Source: Lentzea jiangxiensis (GTDB lineage: Bacteria; Actinomycetota; Actinomycetes; Mycobacteriales; Pseudonocardiaceae). From it: a DNA stretch of 64,000 nt. Under the pieces are notes generated by a model. That model saw nothing but the letters and a program-made list of their open reading frames with translations. It was not told the origin of the DNA and searched no databases. Positions 16,759 through 26,265 of the stretch are shown piece after piece (position 1 is the first letter of the stretch; every line of letters begins with the position of its first letter). Both the position numbers and the translations under genes were made by a program. The stretch spans positions 489,022-553,021 of the forward strand of contig NZ_FNIX01000004.1 in the NCBI RefSeq assembly GCF_900104175.1. Direction: 5' to 3'.

Positions 16759-18186
16759 CTAGGCGGTCACGGCCTCTTCGAAGGTCTCCTCGACCGGGAT
16801 GCCGTCCTCGACCGCGACAGCGGGTTCCAGCGCACCGAGGCCCGTCCCCCACTCCTGGTCCGCCAGCGCGAACGCCGCGACCGTCAGCGCCGCCACGGGA
16901 GCGCCCACGGGCATGTTCTCCCGGTGCAGGTCGAGGTCCAGCCGGCCGCCGATCGGCGACGGGCTGAGCCGCAACGTCGCGTGCGCGGGCTCCTCGGGGT
17001 GCGCGAGGCGGCACGCCCAGCCGGTGAAGATCACCCGGCGCTCGTCCACCTCGGTCGGCTGCACGGCCCGCACGTTGGCGCCCACGGCACCGGCGCGGTG
17101 GTTGTCCGCAGCCTGCAGGACGAGCTCCTCGAACTCCATCGAGGAGATGCCGAGGTCCCAGCCTGCGACCAGGGCTACCTGAACGAGGGCGAGCGGCAGC
17201 GTCGGGACGGCGTCCTCGAAGCAGACCATCGCGCCGCCGTAGCGGGTGTTGATCTCGGTCGGCAGGAAGCCGTCCTCGGTCGCGATGCCGTCGAGCGTGA
17301 ACGTGCCGCGGTAGCCGACGGTCCCGCGCAGGTGCTCGCCGACGCGGCGGGCCAGGTTGCGCATCTCGTCGCGGATCCACACGGGCGGGTCGTAGAACGA
17401 CGCGCAGCCCGCGTAGAGGAACTTGGCCTGGCCCTGGCGGCGCGGCACGACCATCTCGATCGGGCGCAGCACCGCGGTGCCGTCGGGGAAGACGATGCCG
17501 TGCACGCTCACCGGAATGCCTTCCAGGAACGGCATGACGCGGACCTGCTCGCACTTGGGCGCGAGCACGTCGAAGGCCTCCTTGGCCTCCTCGTAGGACC
17601 GCACGCGGCGCACGAAGTTGGCACCGCCGTTGATCGCCGGGCCGTCGCCGGACCAGACGACGCCCGCGCCGCGGTCCAGGATCTCCGAGGCGCCCCAGAG
17701 GCGTTCGAAGTCGAGGTCGAACACCATCGCGGGCGCGCGGCGGGCGCTGAGCTCGTCCCAGAGCGCGTCGATCGTGGTCTTGTTCTCGAGCTCGACCCAC
17801 GAGTGCTGCCGGGCGTTGAGCACCGGGCGGCCCTGGAAGGTGCCGATCTCGTTGTAGGGCGTGCTGATCACGACCGCTTCGCCGTCGGCGTCGAAGTCCC
17901 GCAGGACCTCCTTCACCTCGGCGCTCGGCCTCGTCAGCAGCTTGCCCAGGCGGCGCTGTTCGACGGCGACGAAGCCGCCCTTGATGCCCAGCGAGACCCA
18001 ACGGGCGATCACGGAATCATGCAGCGGGGCGTGATCGTCGGTATCGAGCACGAGCGTATGGCGAGCGCCGAGCGCATGGAGCTCTTGGGCGCGCTTGGCC
18101 AGACGCGTGCCACCGGCCAGCACGACGAGCCGGTCACCGAACAACCTGCCGAGGCGCTCGTTGAGCGCTGCGAGAACATGATTCAT
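16759..18186 (-). CDS. ATP-grasp domain protein
   Basis: About 475 aa from ATG 18186 (the frame extends to 18291 but the extra N-terminus is Arg/Ser-rich and unlikely). The central and C-terminal parts show an ATP-grasp fold: GIPVSVHGIVFPDGTAVLRP for the ATP-lid region, and a metal-binding LPTEINTRYGG, the ExN-type catalytic loop. ATP-grasp enzymes join a carboxylate to an amine or thiol through an acyl-phosphate. The N-terminal region (about 1-110) looks like a nucleotide or sugar-binding pre-ATP-grasp domain (LVVLAGGTRLAKRAQELHAL). The acceptor is unknown; peptide ligation or amino-acid conjugation is plausible. Confidence 0.7.
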   Translation of the reverse strand: MNHVLAALNERLGRLFGDRLVVLAGGTRLAKRAQELHALGARHTLVLDTDDHAPLHDSVIARWVSLGIKGGFVAVEQRRLGKLLTRPSAEVKEVLRDFDADGEAVVISTPYNEIGTFQGRPVLNARQHSWVELENKTTIDALWDELSARRAPAMVFDLDFERLWGASEILDRGAGVVWSGDGPAINGGANFVRRVRSYEEAKEAFDVLAPKCEQVRVMPFLEGIPVSVHGIVFPDGTAVLRPIEMVVPRRQGQAKFLYAGCASFYDPPVWIRDEMRNLARRVGEHLRGTVGYRGTFTLDGIATEDGFLPTEINTRYGGAMVCFEDAVPTLPLALVQVALVAGWDLGISSMEFEELVLQAADNHRAGAVGANVRAVQPTEVDERRVIFTGWACRLAHPEEPAHATLRLSPSPIGGRLDLDLHRENMPVGAPVAALTVAAFALADQEWGTGLGALEPAVAVEDGIPVEETFEEAVTA

Positions 18187-18365
18187 CGCCGAGAACCCGC
18201 TTTGAGAGAAGCAGAAGGATGCGACCGGCGATCGCCGGGTGACGCGTAGCGTAGAGCCACCCGGTATGCGTGTCGAAGCACGGTCCGGCAACGGCCGGAT
18301 GAATCTTGCGGAGGGCCTGTCGGCGCGAGCCTCGCGGCAAGTGGATCAGTGGGCGAACCCGCTGG

Positions 18366-18602
18366 TCAGAGAGCGCGCGACGCGTCCCGGAGAACCTGGT
18401 CGACGCGGGTCAGGAAGCTGCGCCTGGGGTTGGTCGAGGGCAGCGGCGCCGTGAGTCCGGCGGGGGCGGGCTGCGGCGCGGGTGCGGCTCCCACGATGTC
18501 AGCCACGTTGCGAAGGAACTCCTGCCGCTTGAACTCGTGCACGGCGTGGTCGTGCAGAAGCTCGGCGATGCTTGTGTGCACAGCGCGATGGGGGTAACTC
18601 AC
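18366..18602 (-). CDS. Small hypothetical protein
   Basis: 78 aa from a GTG at 18602, beginning MSYPHRAVHTSIAELLHDHA, then KRQEFLRNVADIVG, a Pro/Ala linker and a helical C-terminus SFLTRVDQVLRDASRAL. The residue composition looks like a genuine soluble protein rather than a shadow frame, and it lies outside the neighbouring genes. No Shine-Dalgarno is seen, so it may be leaderless. It is divergent from the epimerase gene at 18648, leaving a 45-bp shared promoter region. No family is recognised. Confidence 0.5.
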   Translation of the reverse strand: MSYPHRAVHTSIAELLHDHAVHEFKRQEFLRNVADIVGAAPAPQPAPAGLTAPLPSTNPRRSFLTRVDQVLRDASRAL

Positions 18603-18647
18603 TCGTGTGTTATCGGCGGGGTCAACGTCGACCTTTAGGGTCAACCC

Positions 18648-19505
18648 GTGCGAGTTCTGGTGACCGGTGCCACTGGCTATGTCGGCCGCGCCGTGGTGCG
18701 TGAGCTGCGGGTTCACGGCCATGAGCCTGTTCCGTCCCGGCAACGCCTCTCCGAACCGTTCGAGTTGCACGACGTGGACGCCGTCATCCACCTGGCGGCC
18801 GCGGCCCGCGTCCGGGAGTCGTTCCTCGACCCGCTGCCCTACTGGGAGACGAACGTGGGCGGGACGCTCAACCTGCTCAAAGCCTTGCGGGGCCAGCGGT
18901 TCCTGCTCGCCTCGACGGGCACCGTCTACCGGCCGTCGGACGCCCCGCTGACCGAGGGGTCCGTCCGCGAACCCTCCTCCCCGTACGCCGCTTCGAAAGC
19001 AGCCGCCGAAGACCTCGTGGCGTGGGCGGCGCGGTCGGGACGGATCGGCGCGACCACTCTCCGGTTGTTCAACGTCGCTGGAGGTGGTGACACGGACACC
19101 AGTCGGGTGATCACGCGTGCCGTGGCGTGCGCCGCCGGGATCCTGCCGGGCATGGAGGTCTACGGCGACGGCACGGCCGTGCGCGACTTCGTGCACGTGC
19201 ACGACGTTGCTGCTGCTTTCGTCGTGGCTCTGGAGACCTGCGCCGTGGGCACGTCGTCGGTCTACAACGTCGGCGCCACCGCGGCCTCGGTGGAGGACGT
19301 GCTGTCGACGGTCGCGGAGGTCACCGGCCGGTCCGTGCACGTCGACTGGAAGCCCGCGCACGCCGGCGAGGTCCGCACGCAGCGCGCCGACGCCTCGAAG
19401 CTGCGCGCGCTGGGCTGGGAGCCGCGGTCGTCCTCGCTGACCGGGATCGTCACCGACCAGTGGCGCGCTTCGGCACCGGCACCCGGTCCAGGTCCTTCGC
19501 GATGA
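18648..19505 (+). CDS. NAD-dependent epimerase/dehydratase (UDP-glucose 4-epimerase-like)
   Basis: 285 aa short-chain dehydrogenase of the extended type. The NAD-binding [11 protein letters not shown] motif (about residues 7-17) and the catalytic YAASK (Tyr-x-x-x-Lys) are present, together with a [12 protein letters not shown] serine region. The C-terminal part carries a [13 protein letters not shown] motif common to GalE-like enzymes, which act on nucleotide sugars. GTG 18648 is the start. The last 56 bases overlap the 3' end of the convergent ribonuclease Z gene. The exact sugar substrate is unknown. Confidence 0.87.
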   Translation: MRVLVTGATGYVGRAVVRELRVHGHEPVPSRQRLSEPFELHDVDAVIHLAAAARVRESFLDPLPYWETNVGGTLNLLKALRGQRFLLASTGTVYRPSDAPLTEGSVREPSSPYAASKAAAEDLVAWAARSGRIGATTLRLFNVAGGGDTDTSRVITRAVACAAGILPGMEVYGDGTAVRDFVHVHDVAAAFVVALETCAVGTSSVYNVGATAASVEDVLSTVAEVTGRSVHVDWKPAHAGEVRTQRADASKLRALGWEPRSSSLTGIVTDQWRASAPAPGPGPSR

Positions 19506-20361
19506 CGATCTCGCCGTCGAACTCCGCGGCGGCCTCGGCGTGGAACTCGGCGGGGTCGTCGTAGCGCTGGGAGAAGTGCGTGAGGACCAGCTTGCGCACC
19601 CGGCAGTCCCTGGCGACGCGGGCGGCCTGCTGGGCGGTGAGGTGACCGTGGTCCCCGGCGAGCTTGGTGTCGCGCGCGAGGTAGGTCGACTCGATGACGA
19701 GCATGTCGGCGTTGTCCGCGAGCTCGTAGACGTTGTCGCAGAGCCTCGTGTCCATGACGAACGCGAACCGCTGCCCCTTCCGCGGCTCGCTGACGTCCTC
19801 CAGCCTGACGCCGCCGAGCTCGCCCTCCTGCTGCAGGACGCGGACCTGCGGCCCCCGGATGCCGTGCTCGTCGAGCTTCTCGGGCAGCATGCGGTGGCCG
19901 TCCGGCTCGACCAGGCGGTAGCCGAAGCTGTCGATGCCGTGGTCGAGCGCGAAGGCCTCGAGCCTGCCGAACCTCCCCTCGGCCTGGAGGCCGTCGCGTT
20001 CGACCGGCTCCTCCGAGATGTCCGCGGCGTCGTAGAAGGCGCTGGCGTACCGGAGGCGTTCGAAGAAGTGCGCGCCCGACTTCGGGAAGTGGGCGTGGAC
20101 GGTGTGCGGGACCCGGTCCAGGGACAGCCGCTGGACGATGCCGGGGACGCCCAGGCAGTGGTCGCCGTGGAAGTGCGTGATGCAGAGCCGGGTGATGTCG
20201 CTCGCGGCCGCGCCCGACCTGAGCAGCTGCCGCTGGCTGCCGTCGCCCGGGTCGAACAGGAAGCCCTCGCCGTCCCACCTCAGCAGGTAGCCGTTGTGGT
20301 TGCGCTGGCGCGTGGGGACCTGGCTGGCCGTTCCCAGGACGATCAGTTCCCGGACTGTCAC
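19450..20361 (-). CDS. rnz: Ribonuclease Z
   Basis: 303 aa, typical length. A metallo-beta-lactamase-fold endonuclease that trims the 3' end of tRNA precursors. The zinc-binding HFHGDHCLG motif (about residues 63-71), the [12 protein letters not shown] strand, the [11 protein letters not shown] region and ESTY, and a C-terminal LTHFSQRY are all diagnostic. It begins at GTG 20361, only 23 bp from the divergent serine hydrolase gene, so the two promoters must overlap. It converges with the epimerase gene with a 56-nt antisense overlap. Confidence 0.92.
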   Translation of the reverse strand: MTVRELIVLGTASQVPTRQRNHNGYLLRWDGEGFLFDPGDGSQRQLLRSGAAASDITRLCITHFHGDHCLGVPGIVQRLSLDRVPHTVHAHFPKSGAHFFERLRYASAFYDAADISEEPVERDGLQAEGRFGRLEAFALDHGIDSFGYRLVEPDGHRMLPEKLDEHGIRGPQVRVLQQEGELGGVRLEDVSEPRKGQRFAFVMDTRLCDNVYELADNADMLVIESTYLARDTKLAGDHGHLTAQQAARVARDCRVRKLVLTHFSQRYDDPAEFHAEAAAEFDGEIVIAKDLDRVPVPKRATGR

Positions 20362-20384
20362 ACCCTGACGTTAACGTCTGTCCC

Positions 20385-21209
20385 ATGCAGAGCGTCGAAG
20401 TGGCAGCGTCGTGGCCCGTCGAGAACGTGGCGGTGGCCGTCGTGTCGTCCCCGGACGGCGTGGTCGGCACGCTGGGCGACCAGGAGCGCGTGTTCCCGCT
20501 CGCCTCGGTGACGAAGCTGCTGACGTCGTACGCCGTCCTGGTCGCCGTCGAGGAGGGCGCGGTCGAGTGGGACCAGCCCTGCGGCCCCGCCGGCTCGACC
20601 GTGCGGCACCTGATCGCGCACACCGCCGGCTACGCGTTCGACAAGCCAGAGGCGCAGGCCGCTCCGGGCACCCGCCGCATCTACTCGAACGCGGGCTTCG
20701 ACGTGCTGGCGTCATTCGTGGGCGAGGCGTGCGAAATGCCGTTCGCGACTTATCTGCACGAAGCCGTTTTCGCGCCTTTGGGCATGAAATCCTCGGCCCT
20801 GGTCGGCTCGGCGGGCGCCGGCGCCGAATCCTCCGCCGCCGACCTGGCACTTTTCGCCGCGGAACTGCTTTCCCCCCGGCTGGTCTCGCCCGAACTGGTC
20901 GCCGAGGCGACGTCGGTCGTCTTCCCGGGCCTGAACGGCGTCCTGCCCGGCTACGGAATGCAGAAGCCGAACGACTGGGGCCTCGGTTTCGAGATCCGTT
21001 CCACGAAATCGCCGCACTGGACGGGCAACTCGTCCTCCCCGCGCACCTTCGGCCACTTCGGCCAGTCCGGCACGTTCCTGTGGGTCGACCCGGAGATCTC
21101 CGCCGCCTGCGTCGCCCTGACGGACCTGCGCTTCGGCCCGTGGGCGGTCGAGGCGTGGACGCCGTTCTCCGACGGCGTCCGCGCGGAACTGGTCAGTCGG
21201 CGAGCCTGA
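20385..21209 (+). CDS. Serine hydrolase (beta-lactamase / class C penicillin-binding fold)
   Basis: 274 aa. The catalytic SVTK (Ser-x-x-Lys, about residues 41-44 in FPLASVTKLL), the Tyr-Ser-Asn (IYSNAGFDV) and the HFGQSGTF third motif (equivalent to KTG/HTG) are all present. No signal peptide is visible, so it is probably a cytoplasmic esterase or D-amino-acid amidase-like enzyme rather than a cell-wall PBP. Its 3' end overlaps the following convergent gene by 17 nt. Substrate unknown. Confidence 0.87.
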   Translation: MQSVEVAASWPVENVAVAVVSSPDGVVGTLGDQERVFPLASVTKLLTSYAVLVAVEEGAVEWDQPCGPAGSTVRHLIAHTAGYAFDKPEAQAAPGTRRIYSNAGFDVLASFVGEACEMPFATYLHEAVFAPLGMKSSALVGSAGAGAESSAADLALFAAELLSPRLVSPELVAEATSVVFPGLNGVLPGYGMQKPNDWGLGFEIRSTKSPHWTGNSSSPRTFGHFGQSGTFLWVDPEISAACVALTDLRFGPWAVEAWTPFSDGVRAELVSRRA

Positions 21210-21564
21210 GAGCGAGCTGCCGCAGGATCTCCTGCACGTCGGCGTCCTCGTAGTCGTTCTCGTACGCCTGCGCCACCCCGTGGAAGGCGTACAGCAGGCC
21301 GGCGGTGAACCACCCGAACTGCGACAACACCTGGTCCATCGCCTGCTTGAGGGCCTGCGCACCGGCCTCGTTCAGCTCGCCGTCGACCTTGACCTCGTAG
21401 CTGAACACGCCCTCCTGCAACGACTTGAGGGCCATGCGCAGGTAGTCGTTCGACCCGGCGCCGTCGTAGGTGAGCGTGAGGACGCCGAGCGCCCGCTGCA
21501 TGATCTCCCGCTGGTCCACGCCGCCACTCTGCCTCGTGGGCGTGGCTGCGTCACCACCCGACAC
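21193..21564 (-). CDS. Hypothetical protein
   Basis: Up to 123 aa from an upstream start, or about 108 aa from an internal GTG at 21519 (VDQREIMQRALGVLTLTYD). The sequence is helical and acidic, with ELNEAGAQALKQAMDQVLSQ and a C-terminal EDADVQEILRQLALRLAD. No family is recognised. It has the codon bias of a real gene and overlaps the serine hydrolase end by 17 nt. Function unknown. Confidence 0.6.
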   Translation of the reverse strand: MSGGDAATPTRQSGGVDQREIMQRALGVLTLTYDGAGSNDYLRMALKSLQEGVFSYEVKVDGELNEAGAQALKQAMDQVLSQFGWFTAGLLYAFHGVAQAYENDYEDADVQEILRQLALRLAD

Positions 21565-21621
21565 CCCGACGGCGTCAGTCGAAGTCGTACACAGTGGTCG
21601 GGAGTCGACTGGTTTACGAGG

Positions 21622-22701
21622 TCACGGGCTCGTGAGACGCACGCGTCGCCGGGAGCCGGCGGCCGTCGGCTCGGTCTTGAAGCGGTCGCGGCGCAACGCG
21701 GGACTGGGCAGCGCGGTCGCGTCAGCGATGCCGCCGATCTGTTCGCGCGCGCACTCCGCACTGGTCTTCAGCGGCGCCCAGCCGAGCTCCTCGCGGGCTC
21801 GGGTGGTGTCGATGAGCGGAGACTTAGTGCCGACGTCGAACCACCCCGGCGACATGTGCAGGGCGCGCAGCCTCCACAACGCGCTGACCACCGCCTTCAC
21901 CGCCCGCACGGGCACGGGCACGGCCCGCGCGCCGGCCGCGGCGGCGAGGTCCTCCAGCTCCAACGCGTCGGCGGCGACGTTGAACGGCCCTCGTGCGCGC
22001 CTGTGCAGGATCCGCACGATCGCGTCACCCACGTCGTCGGCGTGCACCAGCTGCACCCGCAGCGGCGAAGGCAAGGGCAGCAGCCGCAGCCGTCCGCGGC
22101 GCATCAGACCGAACACCTGCCGGGGCACCACCGGGTCGAGGAACAGCGCCAGGAAGCTCGCCGAGGCGCCGGCCTGGGCCACCAGCGCCGGTCGCACGAC
22201 CGCCACCGCGACGTCCGGGTTCTCCGCGGCGAACCGCGCCACCTCGGCCTCGACCTCGGACTTGCCCTCCCCGTACGCCGAACCGGTGACCCCCGTGGTC
22301 GGCGCCTCCTCGGAGACGGTCGAGGTCGGCGCGGACCCGTAGGCCGCGATCGACGACCCGTGCACGACGTGCGGGACACCGGCACGCCGGGCCGCCCTGA
22401 GCACAGCCGCGGTGCCCTTGAAGTTCGTGCGCTGCAACCGCGCCCCGTCCCGGACGGGCTGGAACATCCACGCCAGGTGCACCACCGCGTCGGCGCCCCG
22501 CATGACGTCCTCCAGGATGTCCGGCGCGTCATCAGCCGCCAGGTCGCACACCTGCCACGTGACCGAGTCGTACGGCGCCACGGCCTCCGGTGGGCGCCGG
22601 CACACGCCGACGATCTCGTGGTCGGGGCTGTCCGCCGCCAGAGCGCGGACCAGACCGGTGCCGACGTTCCCCGACGCCCCGGTGATCACAACCTTCACCA
22701 T
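21622..22701 (-). CDS. NAD-dependent epimerase/dehydratase family protein
   Basis: 359 aa. The N-terminal KVVITGASGNVGTGLVRAL contains the GxxGxxG dinucleotide-binding motif. The middle shows VVHLAWMFQPVRD and a VHGSSIAAYGS serine region, and the catalytic Tyr-x-x-x-Lys is YGEGK. This puts it in the extended SDR family. The C-terminal tail (last 40 residues) is basic and unusual. It is followed closely upstream by a DUF1990-like gene on the same strand, so the two may form an operon. Substrate unknown. Confidence 0.85.
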   Translation of the reverse strand: MVKVVITGASGNVGTGLVRALAADSPDHEIVGVCRRPPEAVAPYDSVTWQVCDLAADDAPDILEDVMRGADAVVHLAWMFQPVRDGARLQRTNFKGTAAVLRAARRAGVPHVVHGSSIAAYGSAPTSTVSEEAPTTGVTGSAYGEGKSEVEAEVARFAAENPDVAVAVVRPALVAQAGASASFLALFLDPVVPRQVFGLMRRGRLRLLPLPSPLRVQLVHADDVGDAIVRILHRRARGPFNVAADALELEDLAAAAGARAVPVPVRAVKAVVSALWRLRALHMSPGWFDVGTKSPLIDTTRAREELGWAPLKTSAECAREQIGGIADATALPSPALRRDRFKTEPTAAGSRRRVRLTSP

Positions 22702-22746
22702 CGACCTCTTCTCGCATAGGCCCCCGTTCCGGGCCGTGTACCCGGC

Positions 22747-23547
22747 CTAATGGGCGGTATGCGTTCGGTCGGGGTCCCTCGCACCGTCGAGAACAGCGAT
22801 GGCCCAGAACGGTTCCTTGCCCGAAGCGACGCCACGAGGCACCTCGACGACGTCCTCGGTACCCGTCCGGGTGTCGGTGACCTCGGGTTGCTGAGCGAGC
22901 CGACGCAGGTTCTCCCCGACGGACCGGTAGAACCGGTGCTGCGCACGCCGGCCGAAAAGCGACCAGCCCAGCCTGATGAACGGATGCGCGCGGGGGTTGA
23001 CCTGGTTGTAGCTGTTCACCTCCAGCGTCACCAGACCGGACTCGAGGTCTTTGACGACCCGGTAGTCGACCCGGCCGCGCTCGATGTGCCCCTGCAGCGT
23101 CTCGTAGCTCCAGCCCCACGAGTAGCGCACACCGTCCTCGTCGAACCCGGTCTCGGTGATCCGCACCCCCATCACGAACCGCACCACGGCGAACCGGCCC
23201 ACCAGCAGCAGGTCCTTGCCGAGCAACGGCGCCTCGCGCAGGTAGTGGGCGCGCAACAGCCCGGCGGGCGTGAAGGCGTACGCGGCCACCTCCTTGTAGG
23301 CGTGCCACCACACCGAGCCCTCCTTCGGACGGCCCGGCGGGTCGGTGCCCAGCACGAACCGGTGGTGGTCGAAGTGCCACTCGGATCCGCGGATCTCTTC
23401 CACGTCGTAGTTGACGGCTCTGTCGTGGAGCTGGGTGACGGCTTCGTGGACCGGGAGCTTGTTCGCCCGCATGATGCGCATCCGGGCGGATACCCCGGGA
23501 CGGCCGGTTGATCCGCGGGTCGTGGCGACGAGTTCGGGAGCGAGCAC
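22747..23547 (-). CDS. DUF1990-like protein
   Basis: 266 aa from GTG 23547. The region around residues 130-215 (RYSWGWSYETLQGHIERGRV, then FEVRDLE-type strands, VNSYNQVNPRAHPF and RRAQHRFYRSVGENL) matches the C-terminal half of DUF1990 proteins, soluble proteins of unknown function frequent in actinobacteria and plants. The N-terminal 30 residues are basic and may not be translated. It is co-directional with, and 45 bp upstream of, the epimerase. Assignment to DUF1990 is by pattern memory and only moderately sure. Confidence 0.6.
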   Translation of the reverse strand: MLAPELVATTRGSTGRPGVSARMRIMRANKLPVHEAVTQLHDRAVNYDVEEIRGSEWHFDHHRFVLGTDPPGRPKEGSVWWHAYKEVAAYAFTPAGLLRAHYLREAPLLGKDLLLVGRFAVVRFVMGVRITETGFDEDGVRYSWGWSYETLQGHIERGRVDYRVVKDLESGLVTLEVNSYNQVNPRAHPFIRLGWSLFGRRAQHRFYRSVGENLRRLAQQPEVTDTRTGTEDVVEVPRGVASGKEPFWAIAVLDGARDPDRTHTAH

Positions 23548-23791
23548 CGCGAAGGTATTCCACCTCGGCAGAATGACGTGCGCGCGATCTTCATGGATTC
23601 CCGTTCAGCCAGAATTGGACGCCAGAAGTGGTACGACGAGCGAATGTCCATTGTTTGTCATTAATCGGGTTGCGACATTCGAGTTAACCTCGGTCGCCGA
23701 ACACTGATTCGCCATCGAACTGCGACACGATCACGAGGCCCCATCGAACACAATGACTCGCGGTCGACACGAGGAATCGCAGGTGATCAAC

Positions 23792-24442
23792 ATGTCGCAG
23801 TGCGACGGCGCCGACTTCTGCGAGGAAATCGCCGGAGCCGCCGATACGTCGTTCCACCGTTTCTACGAAGGCGATCCCCCACATCGGCGAGCCTGGTCCA
23901 CTGCGAACTTCGAGGTCCTGGCGGACATGTCCCCTCTGGTGACGGGCCACCTCCTGCTCCTGCCCCGCAAGCACTACCTGTCGTTCGCCCAGGTGCTCGG
24001 CGACCACCCCGGTGAAACGGAAGAGCTGCTGTCCGACATCTCGGACCGCTACCGCCGCACGTTCGGCGAGCCTCTGGTCCTGGAACACGGCTCCGGCACC
24101 GACGAGCACACCCACGCCTGCATCACGCACGCCCACCTGCACCTGTTGCCGGCCGATGGAACAGCAGTGGACGAATTGCTGATCCGCGACGAACTGCTGT
24201 ACGTCGACCTCGAATCGATCACACAGCTCGGCGACGCCCCGTGGCCCGAATCGGCCTACTTCCTCCGCCACCACCTCGGACGCAGTCGCGTCTACATGCC
24301 GAACGGGAACCAGCGGCGCCAGTACCTCCGATCGGTCGTCGCGACCACGCTCGACATTCCCGATCCCGAGTGGGATTACGCGGTCGTCGTGCGCAAGGAC
24401 TGCTTGCGGAGAACCATGGAAATGGTCGAGAGCTGGTCATGA
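23792..24442 (+). CDS. HIT family protein
   Basis: 216 aa from ATG 23792, chosen because of the AGGTGATC ribosome site; an upstream ATG at 23753 has none. The HIT motif THAHLHLLP (His-x-His-x-His) lies near residue 112, with a strand pattern MSPLVTGHLLLLPRKHY typical of the fold. HIT proteins are nucleotide hydrolases or transferases acting on nucleoside phosphates through a histidine intermediate. The stop overlaps the start of the ThiL-like gene (ATGA), so the two are translationally coupled. It opens a four-gene plus-strand operon. A second HIT gene lies on the opposite strand of the same cluster. Confidence 0.82.
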   Translation: MSQCDGADFCEEIAGAADTSFHRFYEGDPPHRRAWSTANFEVLADMSPLVTGHLLLLPRKHYLSFAQVLGDHPGETEELLSDISDRYRRTFGEPLVLEHGSGTDEHTHACITHAHLHLLPADGTAVDELLIRDELLYVDLESITQLGDAPWPESAYFLRHHLGRSRVYMPNGNQRRQYLRSVVATTLDIPDPEWDYAVVVRKDCLRRTMEMVESWS

Positions 24443-25494
24443 CGAGATCCGACGAACCGACCCGGCTGGCGAACGTCATCATGAACCTGTTCCGCGACCA
24501 GAGTGTCGCGACCAAGCAGGTGGTGGCCGACGAGGGAAGCACGGTCGATCTCATCGCCGGCGCCGACGCACAGGACGACTGCGCCGTCTTCAGGATGAGC
24601 GGCGACCAGGAACTGGTCGTGGGATCCGACTACGTGCGCGGCCCGAAGTTCCGCCTCTACGAAATGGGGCATCTGACCGAGTACGACTTGGGCTACTACC
24701 TGGCCGCCGCCAACGTGAGCGACATCGCCGCCATGGGCGCTCATCCCATCGGCCTTCTGTCGGTCGTGCGCTACCCGGCGGACATGAGCGACGAGACCTT
24801 CGAAAGCATCATGCAAGGGATCAAAGACGCTTGCCGCAGGTTCCGCTGTCCCAACATCGGTGGTGACATCGGGAGCGCCGAGAGGTTGATCCTGTCCGCG
24901 ACGGCACTCGGCACGTGCAGGCGTGGAGGCGCGTTGTTCCGGAGCGGGGCAAAGCCGGGCGATCTCGTCTGCGTCACAGCGCCGACCGGTTTCGCCGGAG
25001 CGGCGATGGAGTACCTCCGCGCTCAGCGCCCCGATCCGGCCATCGATGAACTCCACCTCGCGACGCTGCTCGCGAGCTGGCGCCGGCCCAGTGCCCGAGT
25101 CGACGAAGGCATCGCGCTTGCCGCCTGCGGGCGCGTCACGTCCTGTCAGGACACGTCCGACGGGCTGAAGGCGACCGTCGAGTGCCTTGCCGCGGCCAGT
25201 GGCGTCGGAATCACCATCTTCGAGGATTCCGTCCCGCTGCCGGAACCCGTGGCCGCCGTCGCCCACCACCTCCGTCTGGACCCGCTCGGTCTGGTCTTCG
25301 GTGACTCCGTCGACTTCGAACTCGCCTTCACCGCGCCGCCCGATGCGGTGGAACAGCTGAGGCAGGAGATGGCACTGCACGCGATAGGCGAGGTCACGGA
25401 CTCCGGCAGTGCCGTGATGCTCGGATCGAACGGTGAGCTCACCTCACTGCCCGGCAAGGCGTGGCGGCACGTTCCGGACCAAGCCGGCAGGTAG
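24439..25494 (+). CDS. ThiL / AIR-synthase-like ATP-dependent kinase
   Basis: 351 aa. Motifs of thiamine-monophosphate kinase are clear: AAANVSDIAAMGAHP (about residues 89-103), a GGDIGSAERLILS segment, FRSGAKPGDLVCVTAPTGFAG and SCQDTSDGL (usual DxSDGL). The N-terminal GDDAA motif is replaced by GADAQDDCAVF. ThiL uses ATP to phosphorylate thiamine monophosphate; related AIR synthases (PurM, HypE, SelD) act on other substrates. No thiamine genes are adjacent, and the setting among HIT and cytidylate-kinase genes suggests a different acceptor. It overlaps the HIT gene by 4 nt and is followed 3 nt later by the next gene. Confidence 0.78.
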   Translation: MTRSDEPTRLANVIMNLFRDQSVATKQVVADEGSTVDLIAGADAQDDCAVFRMSGDQELVVGSDYVRGPKFRLYEMGHLTEYDLGYYLAAANVSDIAAMGAHPIGLLSVVRYPADMSDETFESIMQGIKDACRRFRCPNIGGDIGSAERLILSATALGTCRRGGALFRSGAKPGDLVCVTAPTGFAGAAMEYLRAQRPDPAIDELHLATLLASWRRPSARVDEGIALAACGRVTSCQDTSDGLKATVECLAAASGVGITIFEDSVPLPEPVAAVAHHLRLDPLGLVFGDSVDFELAFTAPPDAVEQLRQEMALHAIGEVTDSGSAVMLGSNGELTSLPGKAWRHVPDQAGR

Positions 25495-25497
25495 CGC

Positions 25498-26265
25498 GTG
25501 AAGCAAGTGATGGCCGTGGCGCTGGACAGAGCCGCTCTGCTCGTCGCGACGGTAGGACTCGCCGGCAAGGCCTACAACGTTCCCTCGAAGCTGTTCTGGG
25601 ACTCGCTCCTGCAGGGGCACGGCTACGTACCGCTCGTCCTGCTCGTCGCGGCAGGTGTGTTCGGCGCGCTGACCCCGTTCGAGAGCCACCAGAAACGCTC
25701 GGTCCTCGACCGCAACGTCAACATCCGCCGAAGGATCCTCGCCGGCTTCGGGCAGATGCTCGAGATCAGCGGCAACGTCCAGCCGCCGTTGGAGACAGGT
25801 GACCTGGCAATGCACGTCTGGCGGCGCAAGCGGACCCTGCGCCACCCCCTGGTCGGGGTGCTGGTGCGGGTGAGCACCTACCGGATGTCCACCTACCCGC
25901 TCAACCAGCCGTTCACCCCTCAAAAGGGGGTCGGTGTGGTCGGGATGTGTTGGCAGTCCAACAAGGAGACGTTCTTCGACGCCGCCCCGCTCATCGACGA
26001 GCTGACGACCGAGGCCCAGTTCGACGCCCATGTCGAGCAGCACGGTCCTGAGTCGGTGATGAACCTTTCGTGGAGGAAGTTCCGCGCGTTCAACCACCGC
26101 ACCGCCCTGCTGGCCACGCCGATCCGCGACGGGCGGAGCCGGTTCATCGGGTGCATCAGCGTCGACGCGAGCCACGGCTTCGAGGTGCTCGACTGCCGCG
26201 CGGTGCGCGAGGAGATGACCAGGCTCGGCCTGGTGATAGGTCAGGAGGACTTCGAGTGCACGTAG
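25498..26265 (+). CDS. Membrane-anchored protein of unknown function
   Basis: 255 aa from GTG 25498. Two hydrophobic segments (about residues 8-25 and 42-61) anchor the N-terminus. The remaining 190 residues form a soluble domain with the strand pattern GVGVVGMCWQSNKETFFDAA and ALLATPIRDGRSRFIGCISV, vaguely resembling a GAF/PAS-like ligand-binding domain, but no family is recognised with certainty. It is the third gene of the plus-strand operon and overlaps the following methyltransferase start by 10 nt. Two membrane helices plus a cytoplasmic ligand-binding-like domain would fit a sensor or effector, which is inference. Confidence 0.55.
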   Translation: MKQVMAVALDRAALLVATVGLAGKAYNVPSKLFWDSLLQGHGYVPLVLLVAAGVFGALTPFESHQKRSVLDRNVNIRRRILAGFGQMLEISGNVQPPLETGDLAMHVWRRKRTLRHPLVGVLVRVSTYRMSTYPLNQPFTPQKGVGVVGMCWQSNKETFFDAAPLIDELTTEAQFDAHVEQHGPESVMNLSWRKFRAFNHRTALLATPIRDGRSRFIGCISVDASHGFEVLDCRAVREEMTRLGLVIGQEDFECT

